Positions 54,514-62,179 of a DNA stretch of 64,000 nt are shown piece by piece. The translations under genes and the position numbers were made by a program. The stretch spans positions 62,001-126,000 of the forward strand of contig JAUZQO010000009.1 in the NCBI GenBank assembly GCA_030950925.1. The letters run 5' to 3'. The stretch is from Mariprofundaceae bacterium. Its GTDB lineage: Bacteria; Pseudomonadota; Zetaproteobacteria; Mariprofundales; Mariprofundaceae. Under the pieces are notes generated by a model. That model had not been told where the DNA came from. It worked only from the letters and a program-made list of their open reading frames with translations, and ran no database searches. How positions within the stretch are numbered: the stretch's first letter is position 1; each line of letters begins with the position of its first letter.

Positions 54514-54548
54514 CGCCACGGTAGCCATCCATCCTAGGAGTTTAAAAA

Positions 54549-55460
54549 ATGCACCTTCCTAAGCTTATGCAAGAACTTGAACAGCAACTTAGCCTTGCTT
54601 TAGCAGGTAAAAAAGACGCGATTCGTCAGGTCATGATTTGTTTACTTAGTCATGGTCATATTCTGATTGAAGATGTACCAGGTGTGGGTAAAACCACTTT
54701 AGCCCATGCGCTTGCAGCGAGTTTACACAGTGATTTTGGTCGGATTCAATTTACAGCAGATATGTTGCCTGCTGATATTATCGGCGTGGAAATTTTTGAC
54801 CCGCTTGAGAAACGCTTCTCTTTTCATGCAGGACCCATTTTTCATCACATTGTATTGGCGGATGAAATCAATCGCGCCACCCCCAAAGCACAATCAGCCT
54901 TGTTGGAAGCCATGGCGGAAGGACAAGTGAGTATTGAGCGTGACACGCATCCTCTGCCACAACCTTTTTTTGTGATCGCAACGCAAAACCCCTTGGAACA
55001 ATTGGGGACATTTCCGTTACCTGAATCCCAATTGGATCGCTTTTTTATGCGTATTTCCTTGGGTTATCCTGATATGGAAGCCGAACGTCAATTGTTGATG
55101 GGGCAGGCAGGGCATGAACAACTCAAACGTTTCCAAGCCTTGGCAACATGGGAAGATATTCAACACGTCCATCAAACAATTCAACAACTGCCTGTTGCCG
55201 ATGTGCTGATGGATTATGTCTTGCAACTGTTGGCAGTGAGTCGCAATGGTGAGTGGCTTCAACAAGGTATTTCTCCCCGTGCTGGGCAAGATTTGTTGCG
55301 GGCAGCCAAAGCTCACGCCTGGCTCAATGGTCAAGCTTATGTCTCAGCTTGGGATATTCAGGCTGTGTGGCAACCGTGTTTGGCGCACCGCATTGTGGCA
55401 CACGGTGATGTTGTAGCAGCCATGCAAACATTGTTAGAGCAAGTTCCTGTGCCAGCCTAA
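54549..55460 (+). CDS. moxR: MoxR-type AAA+ ATPase
   Basis: This is a 303-residue MoxR-family chaperone-like ATPase. Walker A is in HILIEDVPGVGKTTLAHALA (about residues 36-55) and Walker B in HIVLADEINRATPKAQSALLEAM. Sensor-1 ATQNPLEQLGTFPLPESQLDRF follows, with the lid domain after it. MoxR proteins next to DUF58 and TgpA-like genes form a conserved three-gene module of unclear substrate, sometimes linked to envelope or stress functions. TAGGAG precedes ATG 54549. The stop shares one base with the next start. Confidence 0.93.
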   Translation: MHLPKLMQELEQQLSLALAGKKDAIRQVMICLLSHGHILIEDVPGVGKTTLAHALAASLHSDFGRIQFTADMLPADIIGVEIFDPLEKRFSFHAGPIFHHIVLADEINRATPKAQSALLEAMAEGQVSIERDTHPLPQPFFVIATQNPLEQLGTFPLPESQLDRFFMRISLGYPDMEAERQLLMGQAGHEQLKRFQALATWEDIQHVHQTIQQLPVADVLMDYVLQLLAVSRNGEWLQQGISPRAGQDLLRAAKAHAWLNGQAYVSAWDIQAVWQPCLAHRIVAHGDVVAAMQTLLEQVPVPA

Positions 55461-56464
55461 TGGCCTATAATCCTTCTGATTTAAGGCTTCCACCTTGGTT
55501 GCTTTGGCTGTTGAATGCTTTGATTCGCTTGCGTATACCTATCGCAACAAACTGGAAAATAGGCATGACACGCGCAGGCGGTCTGATGTTCTTTTCCTTG
55601 CTTGGCTTGTGGTCAGCGGCTTTTTATTCAGGCAATAACTTACTTTATTTATGTGGTGGCATGCTTTTTTCCATTGCATTGATGGCTTGTGTTCAAGGCA
55701 TTCAAATCTTACGTCATGTTGCCAAGCTTGGTGCTGTATTACCGACTGTATTGGAGCAAGGTATCCCCCATATTCTTCGTCAACAACAAGACATCGCATC
55801 CTCAGCATCCGCGATGATTGATGTGGTATGGCATGGCACGGATATTCGTATGCAAATCAATATGCAAGCACAGCGTATGACCATCATGGCACAACTTTTT
55901 TCGGCACAACGTGCGTGTACTTCGCTATCACAACAACACTTAACAACATCCGCACCACTGGGCTTGTGGCAACTGGAATGTCAACGAGAGGATCCTGCCT
56001 TATGGTTGGTATTGGCTGCACCTGTTATTTGGTCAGATACACAAGCTTTGGGCGCATTGGCCGCATCCCAGCGGATCGAAGGGGATGAATATGATGATTT
56101 GCGTGCCTATGTTGCAGGCGATTCTCTGGCTCGCATTCATTGGCGTAAATCAACCTTAAACCCTGATTCATGGCGCATCAAACGTTTCACACAAGCCCAA
56201 GCATCGCATCATAGTCGCCATTTACGTGTGGACTTACGCCTTCCTTCTTATGCATCTTCGAAAGATTTTGACCGATTATTAGGCATGGCGTGGTATTGGT
56301 TAAAAAAACAAGGGCAATATAGCAGTGAACATTTTATTTTAGGGCAACAACATTTCGACCTTGCCATACCCAAACAATATCAAGCAGCCGTCAAAGCCTT
56401 AGCCCAAGCGGAAAGTGAATCCATCCCACCGTTACAAGGTGAAGGCATGGTATTGTCTTTATGA
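55460..56464 (+). CDS. DUF58 domain membrane protein
   Basis: The 334-residue protein has two adjacent membrane helices near the N-terminus (about 35-75: GLMFFSLLGLWSAAFYSGNN, LYLCGGMLFSIALMACVQG). A soluble part carries the DUF58 signature DDLRAYVAGDSLARIHWRKSTLNPD near residue 212. It is the middle member of the moxR-DUF58-tgpA module. Start and stop overlap both neighbours, so the three proteins are translationally coupled. Confidence 0.9.
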   Translation: MAYNPSDLRLPPWLLWLLNALIRLRIPIATNWKIGMTRAGGLMFFSLLGLWSAAFYSGNNLLYLCGGMLFSIALMACVQGIQILRHVAKLGAVLPTVLEQGIPHILRQQQDIASSASAMIDVVWHGTDIRMQINMQAQRMTIMAQLFSAQRACTSLSQQHLTTSAPLGLWQLECQREDPALWLVLAAPVIWSDTQALGALAASQRIEGDEYDDLRAYVAGDSLARIHWRKSTLNPDSWRIKRFTQAQASHHSRHLRVDLRLPSYASSKDFDRLLGMAWYWLKKQGQYSSEHFILGQQHFDLAIPKQYQAAVKALAQAESESIPPLQGEGMVLSL

Positions 56465-58362
56465 GTACTGCACACAGCAGAGAAGCCGAGCTTCTCACCT
56501 TGGGTGTGTTGATGGCAGGCGTGGCAGCTTTGGCACTGTCTGATTTTGTCAGCCCAATTTATTGGAGTTTACCTGTGATAGCCGCTGTCTTGCGTGTTTG
56601 GCGGGGCAGTCGTTTTGCATTGAGTGAAATGCACGCCAGCTTTATTGGTTGGTTTGGTTTTTTATGGGTGGGTTTGGAGCTTATCTTAGGGCGAGCTTGG
56701 GTGGTTGCATTCACCGATTTTTTACTTATTTTGGCATTGGCAGTCACCATTGAAAGTGCCACACCCCGCAATCATTTGCATCGTATGCTCACAGGTCTTT
56801 TTCTGATGCTTGCAGGCGCAGTCTTAACGGATTCCGTGTTATATGCCATACCATTGGTGGCATTGATGTGGTTTATTTGGCGTGCAGCCAGTTGTCTTTA
56901 CGGACTCGAACAAGTGGGTGGAAATTTACCCATTCCCAGTGTTCGTCAAGATATGCAAAGCAGCAGCATCATGATCATCATCACGTTATCATTGTTTCTA
57001 TTGCTGCCTCGCTTTGATATTCAAAGTAAACTACAACCGACCCAGCCGCGCATGGCGACCACAGGCTTTTCAGATGAAGTGAAACTGGGTGATTTTGCCC
57101 GTGATTTGGATAGTACAGTGGTCATGCGTATTGAAAGTCTTGATGCTGATCGTCGTCATTTTAAACAGCAAATCATGAACCATTATTGGCGCGGCGTGGT
57201 ACTCAGTCAATATCAACATCATGCTTGGAAACAACGCTCAAGCCAAAAAACACGCACTTGGTTGGCTGAACAAGATGTAACCATGCACAAAATTCAGCCT
57301 AGATCCATACAGATTGCATTGTTTCGTGAGGCATCCGATCACCCTTATATCATGTTACCCAATGGCCTCACGCACATGAACCCCTTACATCGTGATAGCT
57401 TTCAAGATGATTTGGGACAATTCCATTTTACGCAGTCACCCAACCGCCGCTTACGCCTTGTGATGCAGCTTGCGCCACAAAACCATACGTCTGACATTCA
57501 AATTGCATCAGACATACCGCCGCAAGGGGATGAAAAAAGCCAACGTGTGCCGCAAGCGATTCAAGATTGGATAAAAGATAGGATTGCACCCAACACGCCA
57601 GCAAAACAAGCACTGCAACAACTCAATCAAACCTTGCATGGTTGGACATATGATTTACATGCTAAATTAGATCCAAAAGCACCGCTGGCTTCTTTTATTC
57701 AGATGCAGCGCGGGCATTGTGAACTTTATGCCAGTACATTGGCATTGGCGGCGCGTAGTCTTGGCATACCTGCGCGTATCGTGAACGGTTATTTTGGTGG
57801 TGAATGGAATGATACAGGACATTTTCTCATCATACGCCAACAACATGCCCATAGTTGGGTGGAAGTTTGGCTTAATGACCATTGGCAACGGATGGATCCC
57901 ACACCTGCATCCCGTTGGCAATTGACAAATATTCAATTTCCAGTTTGGGATCAAGTATGGGAAACCGTTAAATTAACGTGGTACCGTTATATTTTAGAAT
58001 TTCAAAATCAAGACCGTGAAGCTTTATTTAAAAGCCTTATCCATGGATTGAAAATTTTATTACCATGGTTGATTTTATGCTTGATTGGCGGTTTTGTGGT
58101 GTATCATCTCTATCAGAAGGTGTCGAAGTATCGCAAAACCATTCATCTTAACCGACACCAATATGTGATTGATGCATGGTTACTTCAACATGGTATAAAA
58201 CGTGAATCTTTTGAGCCTTTAAGTCGCATCGAAACCCCTCAACATATCAATCCCAAAAACTGGTCAGCATGGGTGCAGCGGTGGGAAAAAGATGTGTATC
58301 AGCAAAAGCCATTGCCTCGTATTCGATATCTAAAGAAACAGCTCAAAACACTCGAGTCTTAA
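56461..58362 (+). CDS. tgpA: TgpA-like membrane transglutaminase
   Basis: The 633-residue protein has five or six N-terminal membrane helices (to about residue 190) and a periplasmic transglutaminase-like domain. The complete catalytic triad is visible: Cys in QRGHCELYASTLALAARSLG, His in HAHSWVEVW and Asp in RMDPTPAS (about residues 420-480). A single helix near 545-565 and a cytoplasmic tail follow. Pseudomonas TgpA, of the same layout, is essential. It overlaps the DUF58 gene by four bases. Confidence 0.9.
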   Translation: MSTAHSREAELLTLGVLMAGVAALALSDFVSPIYWSLPVIAAVLRVWRGSRFALSEMHASFIGWFGFLWVGLELILGRAWVVAFTDFLLILALAVTIESATPRNHLHRMLTGLFLMLAGAVLTDSVLYAIPLVALMWFIWRAASCLYGLEQVGGNLPIPSVRQDMQSSSIMIIITLSLFLLLPRFDIQSKLQPTQPRMATTGFSDEVKLGDFARDLDSTVVMRIESLDADRRHFKQQIMNHYWRGVVLSQYQHHAWKQRSSQKTRTWLAEQDVTMHKIQPRSIQIALFREASDHPYIMLPNGLTHMNPLHRDSFQDDLGQFHFTQSPNRRLRLVMQLAPQNHTSDIQIASDIPPQGDEKSQRVPQAIQDWIKDRIAPNTPAKQALQQLNQTLHGWTYDLHAKLDPKAPLASFIQMQRGHCELYASTLALAARSLGIPARIVNGYFGGEWNDTGHFLIIRQQHAHSWVEVWLNDHWQRMDPTPASRWQLTNIQFPVWDQVWETVKLTWYRYILEFQNQDREALFKSLIHGLKILLPWLILCLIGGFVVYHLYQKVSKYRKTIHLNRHQYVIDAWLLQHGIKRESFEPLSRIETPQHINPKNWSAWVQRWEKDVYQQKPLPRIRYLKKQLKTLES

Positions 58363-58392
58363 ATGAGGGTACTGAGATCAGTGAAGGAAAGG

Positions 58393-59358
58393 TTAGGAAA
58401 AATCAAAAGGGTCTGAATAAATATCCGACATGGAAGCACCCGACATAAAACATTGTTTTTTGATGCTGTCCACTATTTGAGGATCACCACAGATATACAC
58501 ACGATAGCCTTTCAAATCAGGAAAATCAGTTCTGACAACACTTTGAATATCACCTTGCTGACCACCTTCAGGGGCATCACCATGTAACACACACGGGGTA
58601 TATGAAAGTGATTCATGTTCATTGGCTAAATTGCGTAGCTCATCGATGTAATACAAACCAGGTGTTGCCAAACTACCATGATAAACATGGATAGAACCCG
58701 TATGATTTTTTGCCAGAGCATCACGTATGACACCATATAACGGGGCTAAACCAGTACCTATGCCAATCATCAACAACGGTTGTTCTTGGTCACGATTGGT
58801 ATAAAAACAATCGCCTGTTGCGCCCATGATGCTTAAACTATCACCCACAGCGACCATATCATGCAAGTCATTGCTAACCAATCCACCAGGCACACGCTTA
58901 ATATGTAATTCTAAGTAATCTTCTGTTGGTAGGCTGGCTAAAGAGTAGCTACGAATGCTTGTGCCATCTTGCCCTTTGATGTTGATAAATTGCCCAGCCA
59001 TATAATCAATCTTGTGTTGTGGTTTCAAACGCAAACGAACCACTGATTCATTGAGCAATGATTTTTCCAAGACTTCAGCCAGCATCCAATCTTTGGATGA
59101 ATCATATAGGCTCACTTCTAAATCTTCTTCAGGCTTACAAATACACGCTAAAAAATGATGTTGTGCGACCAAGGTGTCTTTCAAACCTGTTTGGGCGACT
59201 TTCGGTGGTGTGCCTTGCACAGCTTTCATCATGCACGATTGACATACGCCACTTTGGCAAGCATTAGGAATGAAGACCTTATGCCGAAGAAGGCAAACAA
59301 GAACAGTTTCATCCTTTTCACAGGTGTAGCTCTCACCTTTATATGTAATCATCGCCAT
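58393..59358 (-). CDS. 2Fe-2S / FAD / NAD(P)H oxidoreductase
   Basis: The 321-residue electron-transfer protein is of the phenol-hydroxylase/benzoate-dioxygenase reductase type. The plant-type 2Fe-2S domain comes first (Cys34, Cys39, Cys42 in CQSGVCQSC and a fourth Cys near 72). The FAD domain follows with RSYSLAS, then the NAD(P) domain with IGIGTGLAPLYGVI and YICGDPQIV. It lies 28 bp below the decayed globin tail and in the same orientation as the intact globin, so it may reduce a globin. Other oxygenase partners are not present nearby. Own promoter likely, since a terminator separates it from the intact globin gene. Confidence 0.88.
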   Translation of the reverse strand: MAMITYKGESYTCEKDETVLVCLLRHKVFIPNACQSGVCQSCMMKAVQGTPPKVAQTGLKDTLVAQHHFLACICKPEEDLEVSLYDSSKDWMLAEVLEKSLLNESVVRLRLKPQHKIDYMAGQFINIKGQDGTSIRSYSLASLPTEDYLELHIKRVPGGLVSNDLHDMVAVGDSLSIMGATGDCFYTNRDQEQPLLMIGIGTGLAPLYGVIRDALAKNHTGSIHVYHGSLATPGLYYIDELRNLANEHESLSYTPCVLHGDAPEGGQQGDIQSVVRTDFPDLKGYRVYICGDPQIVDSIKKQCFMSGASMSDIYSDPFDFS

Positions 59359-59386
59359 CGCATATTCACCTTTTACACCTTGTTAT

Positions 59387-59464
59387 TTATTGGTTTAATA
59401 CATCATCCCGAACACTATCGGTAATCATCATAACTTCTTCAATTTTATCTTCACACACATTCAT
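59387..59464 (-). pseudogene. C-terminal remnant of a second truncated haemoglobin
   Basis: The minus strand reads MNVCEDKIEEVMMITDSVRD then DVLNQ and stop. It aligns without gaps to the end of the intact globin (NDKIQEVITIADSVRTDILN), 13 of 21 positions identical. Upstream it is cut off directly at the terminator hairpin of the intact globin gene. It is the tail of a tandem globin paralogue that was deleted, and it sits immediately before the reductase gene. The rest of the 300-bp gap (59503-59658) shows no gene. Confidence 0.75.
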
Positions 59465-59467
59465 TGT

Positions 59468-59502
59468 AAAAAAATACGACGGCTGAATAATCAACCGTCG
59501 TA
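59468..59502 (-). terminator. Intrinsic terminator of the truncated haemoglobin gene
   Basis: On the minus strand TACGACGG (59502-59495) pairs with CCGTCGTA (59482-59475), with extra inner pairs, followed by T7 (59474-59468). This is a classic Rho-independent terminator for the globin transcript. A second small GC stem (GCGGC-AAA-GCCGC, 59509-59521) lies just before it. Confidence 0.85.
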
Positions 59503-59658
59503 TCTACAGCGGCAAAGCCGCCTTAGCTACTCATTAAAACTCACCAGTGACGTTGGGAGAGGGGAAGGGGTACCAACTTCATGGTCAGCTTTATCAGTAG
59601 TATGAGATAGCAAAATAGGTACAGAAATACCTAAAATGCCAATAGAGTTATAAAAAAA

Positions 59659-60021
59659 TTACTTATTTAAAATGTCAGTACGAACACTATCTGCGATGGT
59701 AATCACTTCTTGAATTTTATCGTTACCCACACCCAACTCAGCTAAAGTGGAACGCAAATGTGCCAAAATATGTTCATAATGTGAATCGTTAAGACCCTTA
59801 TCTACCAAATGCTTATGACCTTCACGCATATCCAAACCCGTGTAATTGTTAGGTCCGCCAAAAACCATGGTTAAAAAAGCTTTTTGTTTGCCTGCTTGTT
59901 TCTCCATATCCACGCCTTCAAAGAAACTTGCAACATAGGCATCACTTAACACACGACGATAAAAAATATCTACAGCTGCATTGACCGATGCTTCTCCACC
60001 CAACTCTTCATATAAGCTCAT
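59659..60021 (-). CDS. Group I truncated haemoglobin
   Basis: The 120-residue 2-on-2 globin begins MSLYEELGGEASVNAAVDIFY. It has the group-I segments FFEGVDMEKQAGKQKAFLTM, FGGPNNYTGLDMREGHKHL with the proximal His, and the G/H helices ending ADSVRTDILNK. These proteins bind O2 and NO and often act as NO dioxygenases given a reductant. It has GAGGAG upstream of ATG 60021 and faces the NsrR-like gene across a 146-bp region with a good NsrR-like site. That points to NO-responsive control. Confidence 0.94.
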   Translation of the reverse strand: MSLYEELGGEASVNAAVDIFYRRVLSDAYVASFFEGVDMEKQAGKQKAFLTMVFGGPNNYTGLDMREGHKHLVDKGLNDSHYEHILAHLRSTLAELGVGNDKIQEVITIADSVRTDILNK

Positions 60022-60076
60022 ATCTAAACTCCTCTACGCGACTTTTCATATTTTGATTTTCAGCAAATACCTATAT

Positions 60077-60099
60077 AAGATGTATTTGAGATGCGTAAT
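60077..60099. promoter_or_regulatory. NsrR-like operator between globin and regulator genes
   Basis: AAGATGTATTT (60077-60087), one spacer base, then AGATGCGTAAT (60089-60099). The first half matches the recalled NsrR half-site consensus AAGATGYATTT fully, and the second half matches its complement at about 7 of 11 positions. A further half-site-like AAGATGTCAAA lies at 60115-60125. The location between divergent globin and regulator genes supports it. Confidence 0.65.
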
Positions 60100-60167
60100 A
60101 TGTGACTGAAAGATAAGATGTCAAATAAATATATGTTTAAATTCATGCGGCGTGTCATAGTACGCTC

Positions 60168-60623
60168 ATGCAACTGACCCTTTATACAGATTATTCACTT
60201 CGCGTACTGCTTTACCTTGCGACTCACCCAAAGCAGCGGGTCACAATTTCAGAGATTTCAGAGTATTTTGGTATATCTCGAAACCACTTGGTCAAAGTTG
60301 TGCATAACTTAGGAAAATTAGACCTGATTCATACCATTCGTGGTAAATCAGGGGGGCTTTTATTAGCCGTTCCACCTGAACATATCAATATTGCTGAAAC
60401 GGTTCAAAAGATTGAACCGCATATGAATTTATTGGAATGCTTTGATGATATGACCAACACTTGCCCTATCACCATGCAATGCTCCTTGAAAGGTGTGTTA
60501 TTTCAAGCTCGCACAGGTTTTATGGGCGTATTGGAAAATTACACATTGGCAGATATACTGCCCAAAGAAGCCCCTGTTTCTATAGCTGAAATACCTATTT
60601 CAAACATTCAACGGCGTGCATAG
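60168..60623 (+). CDS. nsrR: Rrf2-family NO-sensing repressor, NsrR-like
   Basis: The 151-residue Rrf2 protein begins MQLTLYTDYSLRVLLYLATH, which is the NsrR-type N-terminus. The winged-helix DNA-binding part includes ISEYFGISRNHLVKVVHNL. RGKSGGLLLA leads to three cysteines at 91, 99 and 105 that would ligate an Fe-S cluster. In NsrR, NO destroys this cluster and relieves repression. It is divergent from the truncated haemoglobin gene, with a matching site between. There is little Shine-Dalgarno sequence before ATG 60168. IscR-like function is less likely because no isc genes are nearby. Confidence 0.87.
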   Translation: MQLTLYTDYSLRVLLYLATHPKQRVTISEISEYFGISRNHLVKVVHNLGKLDLIHTIRGKSGGLLLAVPPEHINIAETVQKIEPHMNLLECFDDMTNTCPITMQCSLKGVLFQARTGFMGVLENYTLADILPKEAPVSIAEIPISNIQRRA

Positions 60624-60642
60624 CTGATTTAAAATACGTGGG

Positions 60643-60673
60643 GGAAATCCGCACAGGCGGATGATAGATTTCC
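60643..60673 (+). terminator. GC-rich hairpin downstream of nsrR
   Basis: ATCCGC-ACAG-GCGGAT, extended after a 5-base bulge by GGAA/TTCC-type pairs (60643-60673), lies 20 bp after the nsrR stop. There is no U-run, so it may be a transcript-stabilising or weak termination structure. The remainder of 60674-60743 is the leader of the next gene. Confidence 0.4.
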
Positions 60674-60743
60674 TGCTAACATGCCGCGCCAGTGAATGAC
60701 TATCTTCGTTATTCACCTTTAAATTTAATCTTAGAGAGCCTTT

Positions 60744-62147
60744 ATGTTATCGAAAATTACCGATGCAATTCAACCGCGTCATGTTGGGCTGTTATGTTTG
60801 TGTATTGTTGCATTTTTATACATGGCGTTATTTCGCTATGATAACTATGGGATTGAAGAAGGCGCAGCGCGCGCCCTTTTAATCAACTGGTCCATCATTC
60901 ATCAAATTGCCAACGCCACGCCGTTGTTTGGTGTCCCTGATTTACGTGCTTTGATGTTTATTTTTCTTGATTTACATTGGGCTGGGAGTTTGCCTGCAGC
61001 CAAAGTGTTTACATTGTTCATGTTACTGGCGACTGCCTTGATGTTTTATCGTTGGTCAGAAGCTTATGATAATGTTGAAACTGCTATCATGGCAACGGCC
61101 ATGCTTTTGATTGCCCCCATTACAGTCATGCAAGTTGATTCTATTTCACCGGGCGTTTTTTTGTTTTTTTGTTTTGTATCAGCCTTTTGGTTGAATGAGA
61201 TGTATCGCAATGGCGAGAGAACAGTGACAGGCGCACTCTTTATGTTGATGGTGATGTCTTCTTTTGCTGTCAGTTTACACCCGATGGGTTTGGCATTGCC
61301 ATTGGCACTCTTGATACTTTGGTTACCGAAAGCCGATGATGCCATACTCAAAGTGAAGCGCCGCAACCTTTTGATTGCTGTTTTGCTGACCACTATCATT
61401 TTGTTGTTGATGCGGTGGGGATGGTCTGGTCTGGCATGGGGTGGTGATTATCTTGCTAACCTTGGTATCATTTTAACGGGTTCTCCCATCATTCAACCGC
61501 ATCCACCCACAGGTTGGGGCTTGATCGTTGCCAGTATGTTGGGTTTGGTGGTGAGTGTGTATGCTTATCAACGAAACTTTGAACTTTTGAGCCTCACTTT
61601 GGTATTCGCATGTGTGATTGGTTTGGTTTTACCCGATACATCTTGGGCATTGATGGCATTGATTGTTATTCTCGCGATAGGTCTACCACAATTGATTGCT
61701 GTTCATCGTAGAACAGGCGTCCAGAGTTTAATCGGGCAACGCGGTGGCGTGTTATTACTTTTGATGGTTTGTGCCAGTATGTTTACTTCAGCCGATAAAC
61801 ATTATCGTGAAGTCTCTCACCTAAAACTAAAATCCGATGTGGATTATTTGATTGCAGCTGCGGCTGATATTGCCAACGATGGCACAAAAGATTTCACCAT
61901 GGCCAGCCAATGGCCAGCTCGCACCATGCTGGCAACTCGGCGCGATGTTTTGCCGCTGCCGCCTGAAAGCATTTTACAAGATGGTAAGGTATTTATGGAA
62001 AAAACTAAGGGTGTGACCCACTTCATGTTTGATCCCAATATGCCTAAAAACAAAGCTTTATCTCAAATATCCATGAGTTTGGGGCATCGGATGGAAACCA
62101 TTGAATTACTACCCGCAGGTATTATTTTACAAGTGAATGCCAAGTAG
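60744..62147 (+). CDS. Polytopic inner-membrane protein, unknown
   Basis: The 467-residue protein has about ten hydrophobic segments spread through residues 13-350 and a soluble C-terminal domain of about 110 residues (from about 355). The topology, together with an early acidic pair in a loop (YGIEEGAARALL), could suggest a GT-C glycosyltransferase-like protein. The usual Asp-containing first-loop signature is not clear, and I do not assign a family. It stands 32 bp before maeB on the same strand. Confidence 0.65.
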   Translation: MLSKITDAIQPRHVGLLCLCIVAFLYMALFRYDNYGIEEGAARALLINWSIIHQIANATPLFGVPDLRALMFIFLDLHWAGSLPAAKVFTLFMLLATALMFYRWSEAYDNVETAIMATAMLLIAPITVMQVDSISPGVFLFFCFVSAFWLNEMYRNGERTVTGALFMLMVMSSFAVSLHPMGLALPLALLILWLPKADDAILKVKRRNLLIAVLLTTIILLLMRWGWSGLAWGGDYLANLGIILTGSPIIQPHPPTGWGLIVASMLGLVVSVYAYQRNFELLSLTLVFACVIGLVLPDTSWALMALIVILAIGLPQLIAVHRRTGVQSLIGQRGGVLLLLMVCASMFTSADKHYREVSHLKLKSDVDYLIAAAADIANDGTKDFTMASQWPARTMLATRRDVLPLPPESILQDGKVFMEKTKGVTHFMFDPNMPKNKALSQISMSLGHRMETIELLPAGIILQVNAK

Positions 62148-62179
62148 TTTTATAAAAATTAGTGCCATAAGGAGTCAGT

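Noticed and set aside
54361-54540. Cyclic di-GMP (GEMM) riboswitch ahead of moxR
   Set aside because: A GGCTTAAACC-like stretch first suggested it, but the other conserved blocks of the aptamer are missing and the pairing pattern differs.
59503-59658. Small gene between the terminator and the intact globin
   Set aside because: There is no frame of useful length with a start and ribosome-binding site; only a small GC stem is visible.
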